This document shows positions 62,516 through 64,000 of a DNA stretch of 64,000 nucleotides, one piece after another. The stretch spans positions 806,001 through 870,000 of the forward strand of contig OZ220466.1 in the NCBI GenBank assembly GCA_965116055.1. The letters run 5' to 3'. Origin of the DNA: Bin55 sp965116055. Its GTDB lineage: Bacteria > Pseudomonadota > Gammaproteobacteria > Pseudomonadales > Azotimanducaceae. How positions within the stretch are numbered: position 1 is the stretch's first letter; each line of letters opens with the position of its first letter. The translations under genes were made by a program, and so were the position numbers. The notes under the pieces were generated by a model. It had not been told where the DNA came from and searched no databases. It saw nothing but the letters and a program-made list of their open reading frames with translations.

Positions 62516-62771
62516 TTATTTCCCTTCACTGGATTTGGCTGGATCTGCAATCCCCTTAGTAAATAGAACGAAAGCTACGCCTAAGACGCCGCCGATACAT
62601 ACAGCGTACAGGCTTTGTAGCACTTCTGCTTCTAACCAATGCCCAAGCACTTGGGGTAAAGTAATGCCAGGCGGCGATGGTGATCCCGAGCATCATGAGT
62701 GCAGCTAGAAACCACATGAATAAGTTGACCTCGAAAATGAGCAGTTGATTAGCCGAATCGTCAAATGCCAC
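62516..62771 (-). pseudogene. Small two-helix membrane protein gene with frameshift
   Basis: Starting at GTG 62771 with GGAAG nine bases upstream, the first frame encodes MAFDDSANQLLIFEVNLFMW and a hydrophobic helix ending near 62665. The continuing frame then becomes Arg-rich and non-membrane. A second frame, shifted by one base, carries EVLQSLYAVCIGGVLGVAFV, a plausible second helix, then ends with a polar tail at the TAA at 62516-62518. The total of 256 bases is 85 codons plus one base, consistent with one inserted base. A broken gene or sequencing error fits. I recognise no family. Confidence 0.55.
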
Positions 62772-62786
62772 TTTTCTTCCTTGACT

Positions 62787-63398
62787 TCACGGCTTGACCC
62801 CGATCATGATCAGCGGCACAGCGGGCACCCCGCGACCTTGACGAATGATGTTCAGCAAGTCGCGTTCGTAGTAGGCCACTCCACTGGACATCTCTCGTTC
62901 CATTGACTTCATGGGGAGTATCTCAATACCCACATCAATGATGTCCGCAACAAAGAAACTCAAATGTTTAACAAACAAATCGTGGGCGACAAAGGCATAC
63001 TTGCCGAACTGGACTTCAACCGCCACTCGGCTTTTGACGAAATCGGTTTCGTTGGAAGACCTAATCGGCGTATGCCCTGCTTCCGTAATGCGTTTTTTCT
63101 GTTCGGAAGCGGGTAAGTTGTAGATACTCCGCATAAGGCGCTCGTTTTCCGTCACCCAAAAGGTTCGCTCACGACGCTTCCATTCCCAAGCCTCAAAGCC
63201 TTCTCGAAATTCTTTGTTCATGTCTGGGGGCGAGAACAACATGCGACCCACTTTCCGTTTTTCATTTGATTGTTTTGTTCGACACCGTTCCGCATCAACA
63301 GATGCTATAACGTTCAAAACCTCTTTCCACAAGGATTTGTGATGGACAAGCATGTACTCCTTACCGTTTAAATGGGAGTAGGTGCCGCCTATCTGCAT
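62787..63398 (-). CDS. BglII/BstYI-family type II restriction endonuclease
   Basis: This 203-residue protein resembles the BglII/BstYI endonuclease family, which cuts AGATCT or RGATCY. The catalytic-core-like segment is VAVEVQFGKYAFVAHDLFVK near residues 126-145, with the Glu and Gln expected in the metal-binding strand, and SSGVAYYERDLLNI and VPAVPLIMIGV follow. Its ATG shares a base with the stop of the upstream methyltransferase, forming an M-then-R operon. The family assignment is by pattern, so the recognition site is inferred. Confidence 0.72.
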   Translation of the reverse strand: MQIGGTYSHLNGKEYMLVHHKSLWKEVLNVIASVDAERCRTKQSNEKRKVGRMLFSPPDMNKEFREGFEAWEWKRRERTFWVTENERLMRSIYNLPASEQKKRITEAGHTPIRSSNETDFVKSRVAVEVQFGKYAFVAHDLFVKHLSFFVADIIDVGIEILPMKSMEREMSSGVAYYERDLLNIIRQGRGVPAVPLIMIGVKP

Positions 63399-64000
63399 CA
63401 GTGTCCGCCGTTAGGCAGACTCGGATCGTAAATAGGTTTGTTCATGGGTCGTGTGCGGAGCGTGCCTGCGTCAAGCGCCTTGATTCTGTCTTGGGCAATA
63501 TCCACATACTCCTGTACGATGTCACAGCCATATCCTTGTCGATTGTGTTTCAGCGCTGCGATGATGGCAGAGCCAACGCCCATGTAGGGGTCAAAAACGG
63601 CGTCGCCCTCATCAGTCATTGAAAGAACCAATCGTTCCACCAACTCTACAGGGAACTGACAAGGATGCGCTGTCTTTTCCGGATGATTGCTCTTGACGTT
63701 TGGAAATATCCACACATCGCTAGGATTCTTGCCCTTCGGGTTGCAGGATAACTGCCCCGCCCTCGGTCCCTTGAAGAATCTTTTACCGGGATACTTCGAG
63801 GGTACCCGTATAGGGTCAAGATGCCATGTATATTGATCGCTCTTAGTCCACCAGTTGATGGTCTCGTAGCGACCGGATAGTCGCTTGGTGCAGTGCAGCC
63901 CGTGACCGAAATGCCAAACAATCCGATTCCGGAGTTTCATCCCCAATGCGCGAAAGATCGGATACAAGAGCGTATCCAAAGGAATGATTTCGCCGTTCTC
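63398..64000 (-). CDS. DNA methyltransferase, partial (C-terminal part, runs off right edge)
   Basis: This is the C-terminal part of an adenine-N6/cytosine-N4 DNA methyltransferase. The SAM-binding motif is in VFDPYMGVGSAIIAALK, with YGCDIVQEYVDIAQDRI downstream; the catalytic DPPY-like motif must lie in the missing N-terminal part or is not visible. The frame is open to base 64000 (ENGEIIP precedes the TTG at 63979), so the gene continues beyond the window. It pairs with the BglII-like endonuclease. BglII's own partner is an N4-cytosine methylase, and the order of motifs here fits that class. Confidence 0.8.
   Translation of the reverse strand, partial: ENGEIIPLDTLLYPIFRALGMKLRNRIVWHFGHGLHCTKRLSGRYETINWWTKSDQYTWHLDPIRVPSKYPGKRFFKGPRAGQLSCNPKGKNPSDVWIFPNVKSNHPEKTAHPCQFPVELVERLVLSMTDEGDAVFDPYMGVGSAIIAALKHNRQGYGCDIVQEYVDIAQDRIKALDAGTLRTRPMNKPIYDPSLPNGGH

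Noticed and set aside
1..64000. CRISPR arrays, insertion sequences, prophage and integrase genes
   Set aside because: I scanned for repeat-spacer patterns, transposase motifs and tRNA-adjacent integrases and saw none.

Overview
The window looks like an ordinary chromosomal segment of a gammaproteobacterium, probably an uncultured aerobic, possibly marine, lineage. The evidence is a complete complex I operon with a fused nuoCD gene, a peptidoglycan recycling ligase (Mpl), a qmcA-nfeD pair, a nudE-cysQ pair, a DUF2333 gene and AroQ next to DsbD. Base composition looks balanced. There are no rRNA genes, prophage, insertion sequences or CRISPR arrays. Taxonomy beyond class is inference.

Layout. 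0-4.5 kb: a sugar-kinase-like phosphotransferase, an amidohydrolase, a TonB-type lipoprotein, a membrane protein and an amidase. 4.5-6.1 kb: a gene-poor stretch with an interrupted ORF, then a coiled-coil/winged-helix protein. 6.1-12.6 kb: an oxidoreductase, the tiny ribosomal protein gene THX (missed by length-limited gene finders), a metallo-beta-lactamase-fold protein that has lost its metal ligands, NAD synthetase, and two adjacent acyl-CoA dehydrogenase genes that look like the subunits of one heteromeric enzyme. 12.8-17.5 kb: a DUF6471-like gene, qmcA-nfeD, and clpB behind a heat-shock-like promoter. 17.5-21.2 kb: small cupin-like, ThuA, Gfo/Idh/MocA and VOC genes.

21.4-36 kb: nuoA-B-CD-E-F-G-H-I-J-K-L-M-N, thirteen tightly packed or overlapping genes encoding NADH:ubiquinone oxidoreductase, with all iron-sulfur ligand motifs that can be checked. 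36-43.9 kb: a 2-hydroxyacid dehydrogenase, a small ORF with a strong ribosome binding site, a DjlA-like co-chaperone, an acyltransferase, a DmdC-like acyl-CoA dehydrogenase, mpl and a membrane protein. 43.9-47.3 kb: a pyrophosphate-dependent phosphofructokinase converging with a membrane pyrophosphatase, suggesting a cell that uses PPi as an energy currency. 47.5-51.5 kb: DUF2333, dsbD-aroQ and tRNA-Phe.

51.5-64 kb: secreted and outer-membrane-type proteins, a ketopantoate-reductase-like enzyme, a PhyH dioxygenase, an esterase, an SCP2-type thiolase with its DUF35 partner, and cysQ preceded by a perfect 24-bp palindrome. After that the region looks eroded: nudE carries one frameshift and a small membrane-protein gene carries another. 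The right edge holds a BglII-type restriction endonuclease and the C-terminal part of its methyltransferase.

I found no clear novel multi-gene system. The items most worth a second look are the metal-less metallo-beta-lactamase homologue, the 24-bp palindrome, the two frameshifted genes beside the restriction-modification locus, and the small ORF near 37.4 kb.
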